This document shows, piece after piece, positions 63,141-64,000 of a stretch of 64,000 nt of DNA; position 1 is the first letter of the stretch, and each line of letters begins with the position of its first letter. The translations under genes and the position numbers were made by a program. The notes below the pieces were generated by a model. That model worked only from the letters and a program-made list of their open reading frames with translations, was not told the origin of the DNA and ran no database searches. The DNA comes from Azotobacter paspali (GTDB lineage Bacteria > Pseudomonadota > Gammaproteobacteria > Pseudomonadales > Pseudomonadaceae). The stretch lies in NCBI RefSeq assembly GCF_042434745.1, contig NZ_JBHLSS010000041.1. The stretch is one strand, 5' to 3'.

Positions 63141-64000
63141 AGCCTGACGTCCCGCACGATGAAATTGCCCGAGTAGACCGGATGCGGCTCGCCGATGGGG
63201 TCCAGCTCGAAGTGGCGCTTCTGCTCCTCCGGCAGCCCCTCGTAGCCGCCGATCACCTGGTACAGCCAGCTTTCCGCATCCCAGGGCAGTTCGTGCCGCG
63301 CCCGGTACTCCAGGGCCGAAAGCCGCTCGCCACTGTCGATGATCCGGCAGAAGTAGGCCTCGACGGCCGCGCGGATCGGGTTGGCGACGACCTCGAAGTC
63401 CTCGGGCGCGCCGAGCACGAATTCGCCGGCCTCGCCCGGCGCCTGGCCCAGGCGCTCGGCCGGCTGCAGACTGCGCGCGTGGGCCACCAGGGCGAGCAAA
63501 ACCTCTTCCTGCAGCGGGTTGTGGACGTCCGCCGCGGCCGGGGCGAGGATCGCCGGGGCCTGGTTGAACAGCAGCGGGACCTGCGGCTGGGCGGCGTGGT
63601 TGGCCACCCGGTAGTCCGGCTGCTGCTCCATGTGCAGCAGCCAGCCCTTGAGCAGACGGGTGCGGCCGCGGATCTGGCGGAAGCGGCCGAGTAGTTCGAG
63701 CAGGCGGCCCTGGACCACGCTCAGCTCCTGGGAGCAAGCGCTGACCGTGCGCTGCAGACTGGTGACCAGCAGGCGGCGCAGCTCGCGCAGGTCTCCGGCG
63801 GTCTCGGCCAGTTCCTCGAAGCTGATCAGCTCCAGCCCGGCAAGCAGTTCGCTCACCTGGGACTGGGCCAGCTCGTTCTCGCGGATCTTGGCGTTGAGGG
63901 TGCCGACGTAGCCGAACTCGTTATTGATCCGGCTCCACAGCACGCGGATGCCGTGGCCCAAGGTCTCGCCGAAGGCGTAGACGTGCTCGCGCAGTTCGCC
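63128..64000 (-). CDS. C-terminal part of an unidentified coiled-coil protein (partial)
   Basis: The frame enters from the right edge of the window (reading REHVYAFGETLGHGIRVLWS) and ends at 63128. It contains a long heptad-like helix (residues after LNAKIRENELAQSQVSELLA through LLELLGRFRQIRGRTRLLKG) and a folded C-terminus (HELPWDAESWLYQVIGGYEG, VYSGNFIVRDVRLWLA). I do not recognise it firmly. Its overlap with the toprim-type gene suggests one operon; kleisin-like subunits of Mks-type condensins are one possibility. Confidence 0.5.
   Translation of the reverse strand, partial: GELREHVYAFGETLGHGIRVLWSRINNEFGYVGTLNAKIRENELAQSQVSELLAGLELISFEELAETAGDLRELRRLLVTSLQRTVSACSQELSVVQGRLLELLGRFRQIRGRTRLLKGWLLHMEQQPDYRVANHAAQPQVPLLFNQAPAILAPAAADVHNPLQEEVLLALVAHARSLQPAERLGQAPGEAGEFVLGAPEDFEVVANPIRAAVEAYFCRIIDSGERLSALEYRARHELPWDAESWLYQVIGGYEGLPEEQKRHFELDPIGEPHPVYSGNFIVRDVRLWLA

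Overview
The window is GC-rich gammaproteobacterial DNA from the Pseudomonadaceae. The conserved order mutS-fdxA-rpoS-nlpD-pcm-surE-truD-ispF-fghA-adhC-ispD-ftsB-eno-kdsA-pyrG-tilS-accA-dnaE-rnhB-lpxB-lpxA-fabZ-lpxD-skp-bamA-rseP-dxr-cdsA-uppS-frr-pyrH-tsf-rpsB-map-glnD-dapC matches the pseudomonad chromosome. The 7Fe ferredoxin at 18971 differs by one residue, as far as I can recall it, from Azotobacter vinelandii ferredoxin I. My best guess is therefore an Azotobacter species.

Region 1 (about 150-16250) is a lambdoid prophage whose integrase lies against the 5' end of mutS. A divergent switch (Cro-like 6700-6909, CI-like 7015-7656) is separated by three 17-bp operators, and two more copies lie at 10290-10326 before the rightward operon. 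The leftward (minus) arm runs Cro, CII-like, primase-helicase, Q-like antiterminator, a late terminator with tandem repeats before it, holin, HNH nuclease, tail tube and a frameshifted tail chaperone. The rightward arm runs KilAC-like, PrtN-like, DUF2303, an exonuclease fusion, Xis and Int. The prophage looks defective. HNH is joined directly to a broken tail-completion gene, so the terminase, portal and capsid genes are missing. HNH has an amber codon, and no tape-measure start follows the tail chaperone. Cargo includes an AT-rich toxin-antitoxin locus with a third gene (7785-9089) and a DUF4160/DUF2442-HTH pair (9158-9840).

Region 2 (16257-28245) holds mismatch repair, ferredoxin and the stationary-phase/stress block. 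Two decayed genes lie inside it: an Aer-type chemoreceptor between fdxA and rpoS, and a DUF368 membrane protein between nlpD and pcm. Formaldehyde detoxification (fghA, adhC) closes the block, and an IS630-family element (28281-29337) sits just upstream of adhC.

Region 3 (29532-60559) is core metabolism and envelope biogenesis, nearly all on the minus strand. It covers isoprenoid synthesis (ispD, dxr, uppS; ispF is in region 2), lipid A (lpxA, B, D, fabZ), phospholipid (cdsA, accA), outer-membrane assembly (bamA, skp, rseP), replication (dnaE, rnhB) and translation (rpsB, tsf, frr). map, glnD and dapC read the other way.

Region 4 (60587-64000) carries a CPA1 Na+/H+ antiporter. Beyond it is the end of an unidentified operon: a coiled-coil protein gene running off the window and a toprim-type gene broken by a frameshift and a stop, possibly the remains of an SMC-type plasmid-defence or condensin system.
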